From assembly GCF_037975245.1 (NCBI RefSeq), contig NC_092575.1:27875841-27925840 (forward strand): 50,000 nucleotides of DNA, in the 5' to 3' direction. Both the position numbers and the translations under genes were made by a program. The notes under the pieces are model-generated. The model saw only the letters and a program-made list of their open reading frames with translations, searched no databases and was not told where the DNA came from. The DNA is from Apostichopus japonicus. Lineage: Eukaryota > Echinodermata > Holothuroidea > Aspidochirotida > Stichopodidae. Positions 10,277 to 20,987 of this stretch are shown here, piece by piece. Every line of letters starts with the position of its first letter. The first letter of the stretch is position 1.

Positions 10277-10797
10277 GAGCCAGCAGTTATGAATTTTTAT
10301 TTCATCAATGGCCTGCAACCCCCCCACTTCTGACAAGAAATCTCCGCCACTGCTTATAGATCGGTAAAATTAACACCCATATATAGGCTTTAAATTGCAT
10401 CTAAGTTGAAAAGTTATGTTACTTAGCTAACTAGTTTAAATCAGTTCGCTAAAAAAGAAGCTAGAGGATTTCGTTGTCAGACATTTGGATTTGAGAGGGC
10501 GGGGCGGACAGAACAAAATGAGGGCAATATTTGATGAGCGTATGCTGAGGGTAGTTCAAGCTGGTGCCAGGGGTGACAATGTGAGCGGGGGAATTGGGAC
10601 CAGGGGCACGGGGCACATATCCAAGCGGGCGTATGGTCCCTCTAATGGGGGTCCAATGATGTAAGTCCCCTGACGCGCTGCAGTTTTCGTTTTCTTAGAA
10701 AATTATGCACAAAGCATTAAGATGATCATGATTGTGGGCTAAATGATGACGAGCCATCAGGTATTTCACATTTAGATCCAGAAACATTCGATAGGAT

Positions 10798-10900
10798 TCA
10801 ATATGTTAGGTGCATGTTAGCTATGCATCGCAATTTTGCCCGCGTGTGATATTCTATGTAGCCTATACACTAACAAAATCAGCAGTAGAATACCCCATAG
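10798..10900 (+). repeat. Direct repeat, copy 1
   Basis: TCAATATGTTAGGTGCATG, GATATTCTATGT, CTATACACTAA and CAGCAGT occur in the same order at 11267-11366. About 100 bases, moderately diverged. Confidence 0.6.
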
Positions 10901-11266
10901 CACATATATCATTCCCTTGAATGAATCCTTTCAACTGTAACGAATATAATTAAAAGGATCCGTTTTATAAGTTGTTTAATTTATTTTAAGTTGTTTAATT
11001 TCCTGTATACCTACAGATTTTTCAACTTACCTTCCGGTACAAGATGGCGCTTGCTACAGTTCCTGATACTTCCTTGTCGGTTGTACTTCCTTGTCTGGTT
11101 GTAATGATACAGTACCTTTGTAGCTTCCAGTGCGCTCATTAAACTTTACACTTTCGTTTTCAATCGTGTGATAGACCTATCTGTAGCCTTTGAACTCAAA
11201 TTAATATTATCGCGCTGCACAAAAACTTGAAAGAACGTCCCAGAGTACTCATAGTATAGATAGGCA

Positions 11267-11366
11267 TCAATATGTTAGGTATGCGTTGCCTATGATATTC
11301 TATGTTTACTATACACTAATGAAACCAGCAGTGGGACTACCGTATAACACATAATGTACAAACAAA
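11267..11366 (+). repeat. Direct repeat, copy 2
   Basis: TCAATATGTTAGGTATGCG, GATATTCTATGT, CTATACACTAA, CAGCAGT: partner of 10798-10900, about 470 bases away. Confidence 0.6.
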
Positions 11367-11655
11367 TGCAATAGAGTACACATAGTGACAAAATATGAAT
11401 AGATATACTGATTGAACTTTACCTCTCTTCCATGTTTGAAGGGTACAAAATAAACCTTCGATAGTCAATGTGGCAGCTGCGGAATGATTGTACGATAGCC
11501 AACATTAATTGTTGTCACCAGCCAGTTCGGTAAATTTCCTAATGCCAATACCTCTGTAAACTGTTCTCCAATATCATGCTCTCAAAGCACTGGTATTGCT
11601 AGAACAAATGGTTCCTAACCTTGAGCTGATAGAAACATGATATTAATACTGCTGG

Positions 11656-11850
11656 TGTGACAGGGAATAGTGTCCGGGCGTCTCACGGACACTATTCCAC
11701 GGGAATTGTGTCCGTAGGACAACTTTCTCGGGGGGAATTGTGTCCGGCGGACAGTATTATCTGTCCGGACGGACACTATTAACTAGGAAAAAACGTCCGT
11801 GTGTGGTGATTTTCTGTCCGCGCGGACAGGATGAGAGAATAGCACGGATA
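11656..11850. repeat. Left terminal region of the Ginger-like element, GTGTCCG half-site array
   Basis: Besides the terminal inverted repeat it carries about ten GTGTCC/GGACAC or GTCCG/CGGAC half sites, several paired as palindromes (GTCCGGACGGACAC, CTGTCCGCGCGGACAG, GTGTCCGGCGGACAG). Such arrays are plausible integrase-binding sites. Confidence 0.75.
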
Positions 11851-12240
11851 AATGTGTCCTACAAGCTCTTCTGTATGGAAACGTAGTGCAAAAACATCAG
11901 GACATCAAGGCTTCTTTGGAGTATGCCTGTTCATCTTAATTGCATTTCTTATTGGCAGGATTTATAGAGGAACTTTAGACCAATTTCGCTACATGGTGAA
12001 CGGCTGAAATATATGGTCATTAATGATTTCTTGCATGATACTATTTGGACAGACACAAATGAATGGAAATATCAATTTAATTTAAAATTTATTGTAAATT
12101 TAATTCTCCTTCATGTTCTCTGCTGCATAAGATAATACATTTCTAAAAAATGACAAAAGTGCTGCAAGACTTGTGCAACATCCTACATCTATTGTGACAT
12201 AGAACAACTGTATCTGTTTCTTTATTTTTAGTACAAGCTG

Positions 12241-12480
12241 TTACAAATACTTTGTTTTATAAAAATCATCCAATTTCCCTTCTACTTTTAATACTAATGC
12301 TTGACAACCATTGACAATAACAGATAGCCTCACATCTAGTAACTTTTGAAATCTTGGGGATCTCAAGACAAAATGACATTCACATGGGAAAAAAAGGTTA
12401 CATAAATCAAAGTAAACCATGCTTTGGCGTCCACAGTTGTAGCCTAGCAGTATTTGTTGGTCAGGCAATCAATTAAAGGT
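12241..12480 (-). CDS. Possible 3'-terminal exon of the Ginger-like gene
   Basis: A minus-strand frame ends at 12241 and is followed within about 20 bases by AATAAA (near 12225, minus), a sensible poly(A) signal, only 400 bases inside the left end. It reads LGYNCGRQSMVYFDLC and later PRFQKLLDVRLSVIVNGCQA, without a domain I know. A candidate acceptor ...AACAATAG lies just upstream (about 12495). Position and polarity are the only reasons to link it to the integrase gene; it may be a chance frame. Confidence 0.35.
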
Positions 12481-12495
12481 AGACTATTGTTAATC

Positions 12496-13497
12496 CAATT
12501 ATCGACAGGCTGTGAATGTTAACTATGGTGAAAATACTTGGGAATTCCTTTTCATGTGATATATTTTAAGATTGGGCAATGCCTGGCTGGTTGGAAATGG
12601 CACTTGGGAAGCAATATAAAATCATATGGTATAGGAGCAGAGGGTTTGTGTAGGGTGTTTTCGTGTGTTCATGACATGTCAACCATCGAATCATGATATA
12701 TTGCCTGCACAGTCAGGCAGTGCATTATTCATTAGAAGGTATTTCCAAACGAATATTTCACCATGCACAACTGGTATTGATAAACACCAAAAACGTTTGT
12801 TGCTACGATGTATTGTTAATGGGCATAAAGGCCTCTAAGCTATATCAATTATTTTCAACAAAAATCAGCTGAAAGTTATGTATTGGCTTCAAATATGCCA
12901 GATACTAAAATATGGTCACCAATGGTCAAAATTATTAAACTGTTTTTGTACCACCTGTAGGAAATTTACCTCACTGGGACATTCTGTCCTTTTGCATGTT
13001 CTTTTAAAATGTCTGAGAAAATTTGGAGATTATAAAGACCTGTAGAGAAAGTATTTCTTGATGTCACAATACAACTTTGTGGCCTATACAGACTACCTTC
13101 AAATGACATGCTGCTGGTCACACTAAGTATCAGGCTTAACATAAATACTGGGAAAGGAGGCTGTGTGAGAACCAGTTCTACTACACTCAGATTGTTTAGT
13201 GTTAGTCAAAGTATCTCAATGACTATTGTTCAAATGTTGGAAAAGAAAAAAAAATCAATTAGGGCTAATTGGGAAATGCAAGCTGAAGCCAGTAAAATCA
13301 TATTTGTACACAATTCACACAACTTGGTATCAGTTAACATTTCTCTTGCTTTTGTCTACATATTTGGCCCACCTTTTCTGTTGACATTAAATATATATTC
13401 TTTGCACTAAAAGTTTGGTCTTGACACAGTCAACAGTATAATCACCTGAATCCTTTACTGGGGAGCATCCAAGGCCAGTCAACACTGAAAATAAAAA
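12496..13497. other. Non-coding stretch inside the Ginger-like element
   Basis: No gene or clear repeat seen; a plus ORF at 13108-13410 has no recognisable features. Probably intron. Confidence 0.45.
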
Positions 13498-13577
13498 TAC
13501 ACATACATACATACACATACATACATATATACACACATACATACACACATACATATACACACATATATATATATACA
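13498..13577. repeat. (CATA)n-type microsatellite
   Basis: ACATACATACACATACATACATATATACAC-like imperfect tetranucleotide run, ending in (AT)5. It directly follows the 3' end of the minus-strand retrotransposon fragment at 13657-14211 and may be its tail. Confidence 0.85.
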
Positions 13578-13656
13578 AAACGTACAAGTGCAGCTGTCTA
13601 CAATAAATTATCCAGATTACCATTTTGTAAATAAAATAGCAGCAAGAAAAATAAAA

Positions 13657-14211
13657 CTATCTATACACATTAATTCTGAATTTTGGTGTTATTGCTTTGT
13701 TTCTCAGATTATACCTAGTAGTTTCTCGAAGTAGAGAGTTAAGTTCGGTATGCAAAGAATGTCTGTCATTTCTCTGTATGCACTTTACACTTCTAATGAA
13801 CTCATTTTTAGCAGCATTGTTTACAGTACTCATAAGAAAGTTAAAATCTATATTAAAAATTCTAGAACAATACTTTAAAAAAAAAAAAATTCTCTTATTA
13901 TCTTTAATTAGTAAAAAGTGATACCAAGCAGAAACAGCATATATTAGGTGTGGTAAGATATTGGCAGTAAAAACTCTTTTCCTTACATCAACATGAAAAT
14001 ATGGAACTATATACGATAGAGTTGAGACTATGAAGTACACCCGTTTAAGTATTCTGCTTATATGACCAGTGAAACTTAGTTTGTCATCAATACAAACACC
14101 TAGATATACTGTGTGATGAGTGCATTCTACTTCTGCATCTTTAATTGAGATTTTAGTTAACTTACATGATACAAGACCTTTTCTACGAAAACGCTTATTC
14201 AGTTGCAACAA
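13657..14211 (-). pseudogene. Non-LTR retrotransposon fragment, C-terminal part of reverse transcriptase
   Basis: 184-residue frame. Residues about 35-50 read YLGVCIDDKLSFTGHI, the conserved block after the RT palm in CR1/L2/Jockey-type elements; then helical thumb sequence (SRILKRVYF...LPHLIYAVSAWY) and a C-terminal stretch rich in Asn and Arg (RETTRYNLRNKAI). The catalytic palm and endonuclease are absent, so it is a 5'-truncated copy, typical of target-primed insertion. Its 3' side ends near a microsatellite. Inserted in the same orientation as the Ginger gene. Exact clade unresolved. Confidence 0.75.
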
Positions 14212-14439
14212 CTACATAATGCATCACAGATAAAGAAACTATATCCCAGTTGTTACTTGCCTTGATATACTTGAATGGCATATGAGGACAGCTGTCAAGT
14301 AGCATGTATGCATAAACCAGACTGTGGTTTCTATGATCCAACATGAGTATCCTTTCATATGAATGGGACATACTGACACACTTGATCTTAGTAATACAGC
14401 AAGAAGTGACAAACAGTATATTCACAATGACAGATGCTA

Positions 14440-14830
14440 ACACAAATGACCACTGATAGCCTGCTTGTACTCACTCAATGTGATACATACTACAGTAAAT
14501 ATGAGATTTCTTCCAGCTTCCTCATCTTGAGATATCAAGTTTTAAAGGTTTACAAAATTTGACCACTGTTAATCTCCACAATAACAAAGGCCTCTTTTAG
14601 CCATGTGGTATACTTACAGACTAAATAGGATATCTGTTCAGCTTCCTTTCTTGAACTTATAATTTTTACAAGGTTTTCACAACTTGAACCCTGTTTACCC
14701 TTTGACATCCACCCAAAAAATATAGGATATAATCAATATGATTCACATACATACCAAATCTTACATTTTCCAAGCTTCCCTTCTTGAGATAGCGTGTTTG
14801 AAGCCATACCGCACACACAAGTATTAACGC
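14440..14830. repeat. About three degenerate units of a ~115-base tandem repeat
   Basis: Each unit has a 'caatgtgatacat...' block, AGCTTCC(T/C)(T/C)..CTTGA, then GTTTTxAAGGTTT and CACAACTTGA(A/C)CC. The same unit family occurs at 18453-18850, 35690-35820 and 40269-40415. Confidence 0.6.
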
Positions 14831-15799
14831 ATTGGTTTATTAAATCAGCAAACAAATTAAGCATTGATATTGAGATGACGCAATATGACAAATCAGTTTT
14901 TTCTAACCCATACCGTCACGACTCTAAGTTTATGCTTAGAACTAAAAAAGAATGTATGCTATATCAAGTGAGCTGGCTTCCCTCATCTTGGAAAGATAAT
15001 TGTTCTGCTTGTTTTAGCCAGTTTTCTGTTAATTAGTACCTATTCGTGTGACCAAAGCAAAGCATAGCAGAACAGAATTTAAAAAATTAGATGGTGAATG
15101 TAAAAATTCTATTTACCTGAAGAAAGACGAACTAACTGCCATTTACTGTCCTGGATGTGACATATGAGTTTATAGATTACAACTACCAATAGAACAACTT
15201 AATTTCTACGTGTGGTAAAATATATGCTTGTTATGTGAGACTTTTGTTAGAATTTTGTCACCTTAGAGTCCTTTGAACTTCACAATCAACAAAAACAATC
15301 CCAGGATTTACTTATACCATCATTCTGACTGGAGTTCTCTGGGAACATTGCTCTTGATTCAACCTTACAATGCCATTACTTATGCATTATAAGATAATAG
15401 AAATACTAATTCTATCCAGTCTACTAATTGTGTGCACATTTTCCTCCTTGCCAGGGGGAGAAAAACAGACCCTTTGATATATATGGAGGAGGAGGAAGTG
15501 TGTGTGTGAGGGGGGGGGGGGGGGGGTTATGAATTGAATTAAAACCAATCTAGTGTGGTTTGAACAGAGGGAATGTGTGAATTAAATATTGCTTAATATA
15601 AGGACACTTATTGCCGGTTCCAAAAAGTGCTATCTGACGGCATTTATGCTTTGTTTTTCTGGTTGCTTGCTGTTTTTAATCTATCTTGCACATATAAACA
15701 TACTTAAACTTTAAGCGGGATTTTTTTTTCTGGAATTGTCTATCAGTGGGGGTGGGGGACAAACAATAACAATATGCATGAAAGAAAGAAACCTTTTTA
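14831..15799. other. Non-coding stretch with a 17-base G run
   Basis: No gene. G run at 15510-15526 preceded by GGAGGAGGAGGAAG and (GT)n. Confidence 0.5.
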
Positions 15800-15940
15800 T
15801 CATAAATTATCAAGTTCTTGTCTTAACCACTGGTTGTTATACTCAAACACCTGATCATCTCCAACCTCATCATATTCAGCTTGGATAGCCTCCCTTCCTA
15901 TCCTGGTGAAATGCTCTGACCCTTGGCACCAACCTATACC
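15800..15940 (-). CDS. Putative exon, unknown protein, acidic C-terminus
   Basis: Frame ending in TGA at 15800 reads GWCQGSEHFTRIGREAIQAE followed by a strongly acidic tail with YDEVGDDQVFEYNNQWLRQ. A T-rich tract and two possible acceptors (TATAG) lie just before it. Its phase does not join the preceding exon (16063-16185) without an extra change, so either the acceptor is unusual or the copy is decayed. No known domain; it could be the C-terminal end of the Ginger-like product or of an unrelated gene. Confidence 0.4.
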   Translation of the reverse strand, partial: GIGWCQGSEHFTRIGREAIQAEYDEVGDDQVFEYNNQWLRQELDNL

Positions 15941-16062
15941 TATACATAAAAGTTTAAAATTATTGACTGAATAGAGAAGTTGATAAGTAACCACAAGCTA
16001 AAAAAATGCATGTTTACACCACATATCATATTGAAAAGATAGTTGTGCATCAGGATCATTAC

Positions 16063-16185
16063 TTTGGTAAGCTTTTGCGCAGTTGACTACAGGCTGCTTC
16101 AGCTTCTGTTTCGGTGCAACCTGTGACAAGGTGGTAGAGATGGTCCACAGCATGAGAGACAAGAACGTCACTGAGGTAATTCAGC
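16063..16185 (-). CDS. Putative internal exon, unknown protein
   Basis: Flanked by a good acceptor (TTCTGCAG) and a donor GTAATG. Reads LNYLSDVLVSHAVDHLYHLV and TGCTETEAEAACSQLRKSLP, looking helical. Its phase matches the exon at 17375-17457, which supports the two as neighbours. No recognised domain. Confidence 0.45.
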
Positions 16186-16324
16186 CTGCAGAAAAGAACG
16201 CATGAATAGTAAGCATTGCTTCAAAGTTAAAGAAATTAAATAGAAAGTAAATATTACTGTGAAAACATGATTTCTGCAATTCTTACGAATGGGTACTTCA
16301 AATTAATGTATGTTGCAGCATTCG

Positions 16325-16815
16325 GTAATAACAAGGTGAAGCATTCAGACTAGCAATATTGTTTACTGCCACAAATGCAGATCTGATCCTCCATGAGCAT
16401 GCGAGCATTCAGACTGTAGCAAATTGATCCCCCAATTGTGGGTCTGATCCACCGTGAGCATGTATGGAGTATATTCAGACTAGCATGTTGTTCGCCCTTG
16501 TGGGTCTGATCCTCCTTAACCATGCAATAATTTATACTATAGGACGTTGATCACCCAAATTGTAGGGTCTGATCATCCTTGAGCATGCGAGAATGCAAAC
16601 TTTGGCAAGTTGATCGCCCTTGTACGTCTCATCCTACTTGAGCATGTGAGATTCAGATTAGCAAGCTGATCACCTCAATTTGTGGGGTCTGCTTGATCCT
16701 CATTAAGCATGCGATTATTCAGAGTATAGCAACTTGAATCCCCAAGTGTGGGATCTGATCCTCCTTGAGCATGCGAGCATTCAGATATACAGTATGGCAA
16801 GTTGATAGCCTATTG
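16325..16815. repeat. Minisatellite, about seven 59-64-base units
   Basis: Recurring phrases GCATGCGAGCATTCAG, AGCAAGTTGATC(C/G)CC and GTGGGTCTGATCCTCC. GCATG landmarks fall near 16395, 16457, 16520, 16583, 16642, 16706 and 16769, giving periods of 59-64 bases. Units differ at many positions, so the array is old. Confidence 0.85.
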
Positions 16816-17374
16816 AAGTCTGTACGCATTCCTGTGTATTGTATCAAGGCCAAGCTTAGAGTGAGATCTGATCAAGTGTGACCTATGTGCAGCACTAAGG
16901 TCACGTCTCGACGTAAGTCAGCGTTAGATTCAAATTTTCTGGCAGGACTGGCCAACAGTTCAAGCACTCAATCACAGAAAGTAAAATTCATGACAAGGCA
17001 AGGCTTAGGGCGATAAACTTACAAACAATGATATGACCAGAAGGACTGGATCCCATTTTTCAATAAAAAGTTCCTTTAAATGCAGTGCTTAACCATTGAA
17101 AGTATACATATCATTACTATATAGCACAACAAACGTTTGCAACAAGTAGCGAAACATCTAAAAGCGTTTGGCCGAGCGATGATGATAGGTAACAGGTAGA
17201 GCACCTTTATCATTAATATTAATCAATATTTGTTTCTGCTTGAATTTTGAGAGTTGCTGAAGCACTACAAAATTTTGCTTGTAACTGCCAATGTATACCA
17301 CTGAGGTTGGTATCAGTAACTGCATGATTATGGAGTGCATATAATCCCACTTTAATGAAATATTTAACACTTAC

Positions 17375-17457
17375 TGTTCTTCAAACTTTTTGAGTTTCTT
17401 CAATTGGTCATACAATTGCTTCGTGGAACTTGAAGAAAAACTGTTGCAAACAGATCT
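17375..17457 (-). CDS. Putative internal exon, coiled-coil-like
   Basis: Bounded by an acceptor TCAACAG and a consensus donor GTAAGTG. Reads RSVCNSFSSSSTKQLYDQLK then KLKKFEE, a Ser-rich stretch followed by a Leu/Lys/Glu helix. Splices in frame to 16063-16185. Whether it belongs downstream of the integrase exons is inferred from strand and order; the phase from 19289-19491 does not fit directly, so an exon may be missing. Confidence 0.45.
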
Positions 17458-17627
17458 CTGTTGAATCAAAGCAAAGAACACAATCATAGCAAACTGGAAA
17501 CTTACTTAACCATGAATTGTAAAAATAGGCCTGGCAGGGGGGGGGGGAGTCTTAAAAAACAAATTTCCAGAGGACAAGAAATTCGGGCAAAAGTCCTGAA
17601 GAATTTGGGCAGCCTAAGAGGAGAAAC

Positions 17628-17699
<72 letters not shown>
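17628..17699. repeat. (AT)n microsatellite
   Basis: About 70 bases of alternating A/T with one G interruption. Gives spurious Tyr-Ile frames on both strands. Confidence 0.95.
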
Positions 17700-17703
<4 letters not shown>

Positions 17704-18278
17704 TGCAGTAGCTTGCCCAAATCTTTTTCAAATTTTTGCCCGACAATTCATTGATTTTCTTTATTTAGCATCATGATGCCCGAATATTTCCGTGTAACAC
17801 CACCGTAAGCACAGCTCACCTGGGCTACCACGCTTTTTGCGCGATCAATTTTTTTTCTAACTAGTCAACTGTATACCTGGACATCTCCAACATCAGTGTA
17901 TATAAGAAACATTTTCTTTTTGATGGAATGGATGGTGGGGGGGGGGGCGGGAGTGCCTACAAGCCTAGAAGTACAGGTTTATCATATTCTTTGTTACATT
18001 TTATACTGTTTTGTGAGACAAATTGCAGTCTCACCCGACACAGCGACATTATCCCGCCTACGTGTCGTTGAACAATGTATGTTTTTCTGGAGGTAGCTGA
18101 GTACTGTGTTAAAATAATAAATACGGTAACTAAATATGAGCTTAAAAAATATACTGTCCTATTTTTCCTCTTCAAAGTGATGTAACCATTTTTTCTTCTT
18201 CTAATTTGCCAAATTTTTGGGGAAGTGTAAATTTCTAAAATGTGAGATTATAAAATAAAGAATGTTTATATGCAACTT
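17700..18278. other. Non-coding stretch
   Basis: Contains a 12-base G run near 17937. No gene recognised. Confidence 0.45.
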
Positions 18279-18386
18279 GCAAGGCCTCAGATGTGCCGTT
18301 TCCGGCAATCTGAGAGGCTTTTTTTGCCAACAATTTTCTTGTACGCTACGCGCCAACCGATGGTGGCGCTCCGCTTAGATAGTGTC
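18279..18386 (+). repeat. Shared hAT-like module, copy 4
   Basis: AAGGCCTCAGATGTGCCGTT, TCCGGCAATCTGAGAGGC, TTTTTGCCAA, TTGTACGCTACGCGCCAACC and ATGGTGGCGCTCCGCTTAGA. Hairpin core at 18350-18369 intact. Followed by a run of C and a terminus-like CCCGCACGCCTATG (ending about 18448), as in copies 2 and 3. No matching left end found. Confidence 0.85.
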
Positions 18387-18452
18387 ACGGGAACTTTCGG
18401 GCACAAAACTTTCTGCCCCCCCAGATTAAATGGTCCCGCACGCCTATGACCT

Positions 18453-18850
18453 CGGCCCACAACATTAGGCTTCTGTACTCAATGTGGTACAATTACATAC
18501 CATATATGCGATCGTTCCAAGCTTCTGAAATATTATGTTTAGGAAGGTGCGTTAGTGTAGGGACAGGTTAGAGGGGAGTGAGGTAACTGTTTGGCATTTT
18601 TTGACTTCAAATGACGTTTATGACCTCCGACAAAATCAAACAGTTTCTTTTACTCAATGTTATGCACTATCTTACCAAGTACGAGATCTGCCCAAGCTTC
18701 CAATATTGAGATACCATGTTAACAAGGTTTCACAATTTGACCCGAATGACCTTTGACCTCAAACAATACAATACGCTTCTTGTACTCAACAATGTACTCT
18801 TTTGCACAAACCATGGGATCAATCTAAGCTTCGATTTTTACGATGTGGGC
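18453..18850. repeat. About three units of the ~115-base tandem repeat
   Basis: Units carry TGACCT(T/C)..ACCTC, a 'cttctTGTACTCAA(T)GT' block, 'accatgtAtGAGATC', CAAGCTTC and 'aaGGTTTcACAATTTGACCC'. Ends in GACACGCACACGCACGCC and 'atgaatgaatagg'. Same family as 14440-14830. Confidence 0.7.
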
Positions 18851-19288
18851 GGTACAAAGACACGCACACGCACGCCAGCATGAATGAATAGGTTACGATT
18901 ATTATCAAAGCCAGGAAAGCTGGTCTTCAGAAGTTGAACATTAAATTGCAGAGTTTCAAACTGACATCACATAAAATTATCTTCTCGAAACTAAAACAAA
19001 TGAAATTTAATTTCTGAAAACAATTGTCAGGAAACTGAAGTTTTCTTCTAATTAACTTATTCCCGTCTTTATTATTGTTGGCAATAATGGTTAATTTGTT
19101 AGGCCATTAAGTCGAAACTGATTTATTGTGTGAAGACATCTACAGCACTTTACCCTCACATAAGCCAGTGAATACTCAGAACTGATTAAGTTGCTGATTA
19201 TTTTTAAGGAAATTCTGGAGGAATCATGCCAATCCTCCTCATCCCCCACCCCCCCCCCCCAAAAAAAAATACTGCAAAGAAATCTTAC

Positions 19289-19491
19289 TTGTGCAAAATT
19301 CTTTAAGTAAAATTGAATTGAATTTCTTCTTCTGAGGAAGGCCTGTGGTACTGTTAATATGTGTGTACAGTACTTTCTCATTCACAGCCTTCACTTCATA
19401 CGGCCCAATTAGCCAAGAGTTTTCAAGCTTCCCTCCTATTCGGGCATCCTTTCTAGCATTCCGTACCAGAACACTGGAACCAACTTCTAAG
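19289..19491 (-). pseudogene. Ginger-like integrase, exon after the catalytic core (C-terminal module)
   Basis: Reads LEVGSSVLVRNARKDARIGG then KLENSWLIGPYEVKAVNEK: a positively charged strand-turn segment with the W-x-GPY-x-V signature of the GPY/F-type C-terminal module found in gypsy and Ginger integrases, which binds DNA. The acceptor TTCAGAG at its start and the donor CAA|GTAAGA at 19288 keep phase with the preceding exon. Continues into a poly-C/poly-A stretch in the intron. Confidence 0.7.
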
Positions 19492-19600
19492 CTCTGAATA
19501 AATAAAATCCAGCAGATATACGTAAACATCATAATACAATGCATATGTTGCCATTCATTTAACTACAACTTCAATGTACAACATAGCATTATATAATTAC

Positions 19601-19801
19601 CTTTTTTGGTGCCTATTATCCAAATTCTTTTTTTGCCGTTCTTGGGCTTTGCCAATATTTTCTTTCACAACACCTTTGATTATGTCCCGCGACTGTGACA
19701 TGAGTTGAAAAACCCTCTCCCGCTGTGCATCGCTGCAGTCTGTAGTAGGAGCTTCTGGTTGGACAATGGAGTCTTCAATGTCGACTGGTCGCAATGGCTC
19801 T
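19601..19801 (-). pseudogene. Ginger-like integrase, linker exon
   Basis: Starts after an acceptor ATATCCAG and reads REPLRPVDIEDS, continuing the 'GR-x-P-x-x-P-x-D' segment that follows the integrase core in this group; then a charged helix (KENIGKAQERQKKNLDNRHQ) ending at a donor G|GTAATT. Phase agrees with both neighbours, which is good evidence for a real former splice structure. Confidence 0.7.
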
Positions 19802-20382
19802 CTGGATATATGAAGATAAATTAACATTCAATTATTCACAACACTTTGTTGACTGAAGAATAAATAAATTTTATTATATTTTATTTTCACTATTAAGAAC
19901 ATTGAACCAGAAATTTGAGTCACATCACATACTCAAACCAGCACAAATATAAAACCCTTATATATATTCTGTGCTGTTATAGGTCCAACTTGCATACCAG
20001 TCAATTATGATAAATATATAGTATATGAAAAACAAAACCAATGTCAGTGGCATTAATTGCATGTATCTTTTAAGTTAATGGGCATGCATTTACAGTTTAA
20101 TGAATGTTCATATTTTGTACTTGCTGCAGAGTGTACCATACAGGATTAATATTTATTTGTTTAGATATTGTAACTTAAATTGGGTTATTGATGGTCCTCT
20201 ATTTAGCGGTTTTTCCCAGGACCTGGGATGTGTCAAATTAGATTTTATCGTACAGAGGACTGGACAGTGTAGCTATGCAAGATTTGTCCAAACTCTCTTA
20301 TCCCTGATTGCTTTTTCTCTGTATATGGCCTTAGCAAATGTAAATCTCTATTCAGCAATGGCAGGTTTAAATTATTACCAAC

Positions 20383-20673
20383 CTTCCAAACATCACAGCA
20401 AAAGGTGAAAGACCTATTGAACCACGTTTGGCTGTACGGTACACCATGAGAATTGAAGACAGCATTTCATCTCAGTCATGTTGGTTTTCATTGACAACCT
20501 TGATGAGTGACCTTTGCAGAGTTTGGTTGAATCTTTCATCAAGCCCATTGGTCTGTGGGTGGTAGCTAGAGGATTCTCTGTGGTCTACCCCTATCATGTC
20601 AAACAGGGACTTGTTCAGAGCATTAACAAATTCTCCTCTCCGGTCTGAGATGACAATTTTCATGCACCCAAAT
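20383..20673 (-). pseudogene. Ginger-like integrase core, second half
   Basis: After an acceptor TTATTTAG the frame reads GCMKIVISDRRGEFVNAL (second catalytic Asp in SD), then SSYHPQTNGLDERFNQTL (catalytic Glu in DERFNQ). A TGA at 20472-20474 (minus) interrupts at a position where a Trp would be expected, and the frame resumes as DEMLSSILMVYRTAKRGS and SPFAVMFGR before a donor at 20382. Role: strand transfer during transposition. The internal stop makes this a pseudogene. Confidence 0.85.
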
Positions 20674-20987
20674 CTAAATAAATGGAAACATTTAAATAAC
20701 TATTGTTAAAGTATTGATTACGAGTAATGTAATGAACTACTGGCATCTGCAGAATGGCTACATGGTTTAATCAGGAAATCATTTCAGCACTGATTTAAAA
20801 AAAAAAAAAAAAGTTAAAAGCACTGACCATATCCCACTAACATTTTATTGACATTAACTTAAAAAACAACTTCTATAAATTCCTGTAACCATTTGGGCGC
20901 TTTCTGGGTCACAGTTAAAACAGTGCAAATGCAGGTCTGCGTAACTAATTCCATGTACAGTAGAAACAAAAGTAGATGGATATTTAC

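Larger units (their letters stand above)
8420..10352. mobile_element. Non-autonomous hAT-like transposon (CAGTGGCGGAG ends)
   Basis: Begins CAGTGGCGGAG and ends CTCCGCCACTG, perfect 11-base inverted termini starting with CAG. An exact 8-base duplication CTTATAGA flanks both sides (8412-8419 and 10353-10360). TIRs starting CAG with 8-bp TSDs are the hAT signature. Total 1933 bases, with G-runs just inside each end. No transposase frame is visible: the short ORFs inside have no family features, and one at 8762-8962 only reflects a purine-rich run. A second element (9001-9558) and three copies of the shared module lie inside. Confidence 0.85.
10353..11651. other. Non-coding stretch between two transposons
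   Basis: No gene. A degenerate direct repeat occupies 10798-10900 and 11267-11366 (listed separately). Confidence 0.5.

Noticed and set aside
17461-17720. Frames on both strands with Tyr-Ile runs
   Set aside because: Read-through of the (AT)n microsatellite.
17521-18452. Complete hAT-like element with left end at AATAGGCCTGGCAGGG and right end at 18448
   Set aside because: Ends match poorly and the flanks share no 8-base duplication; only the right end is supported.
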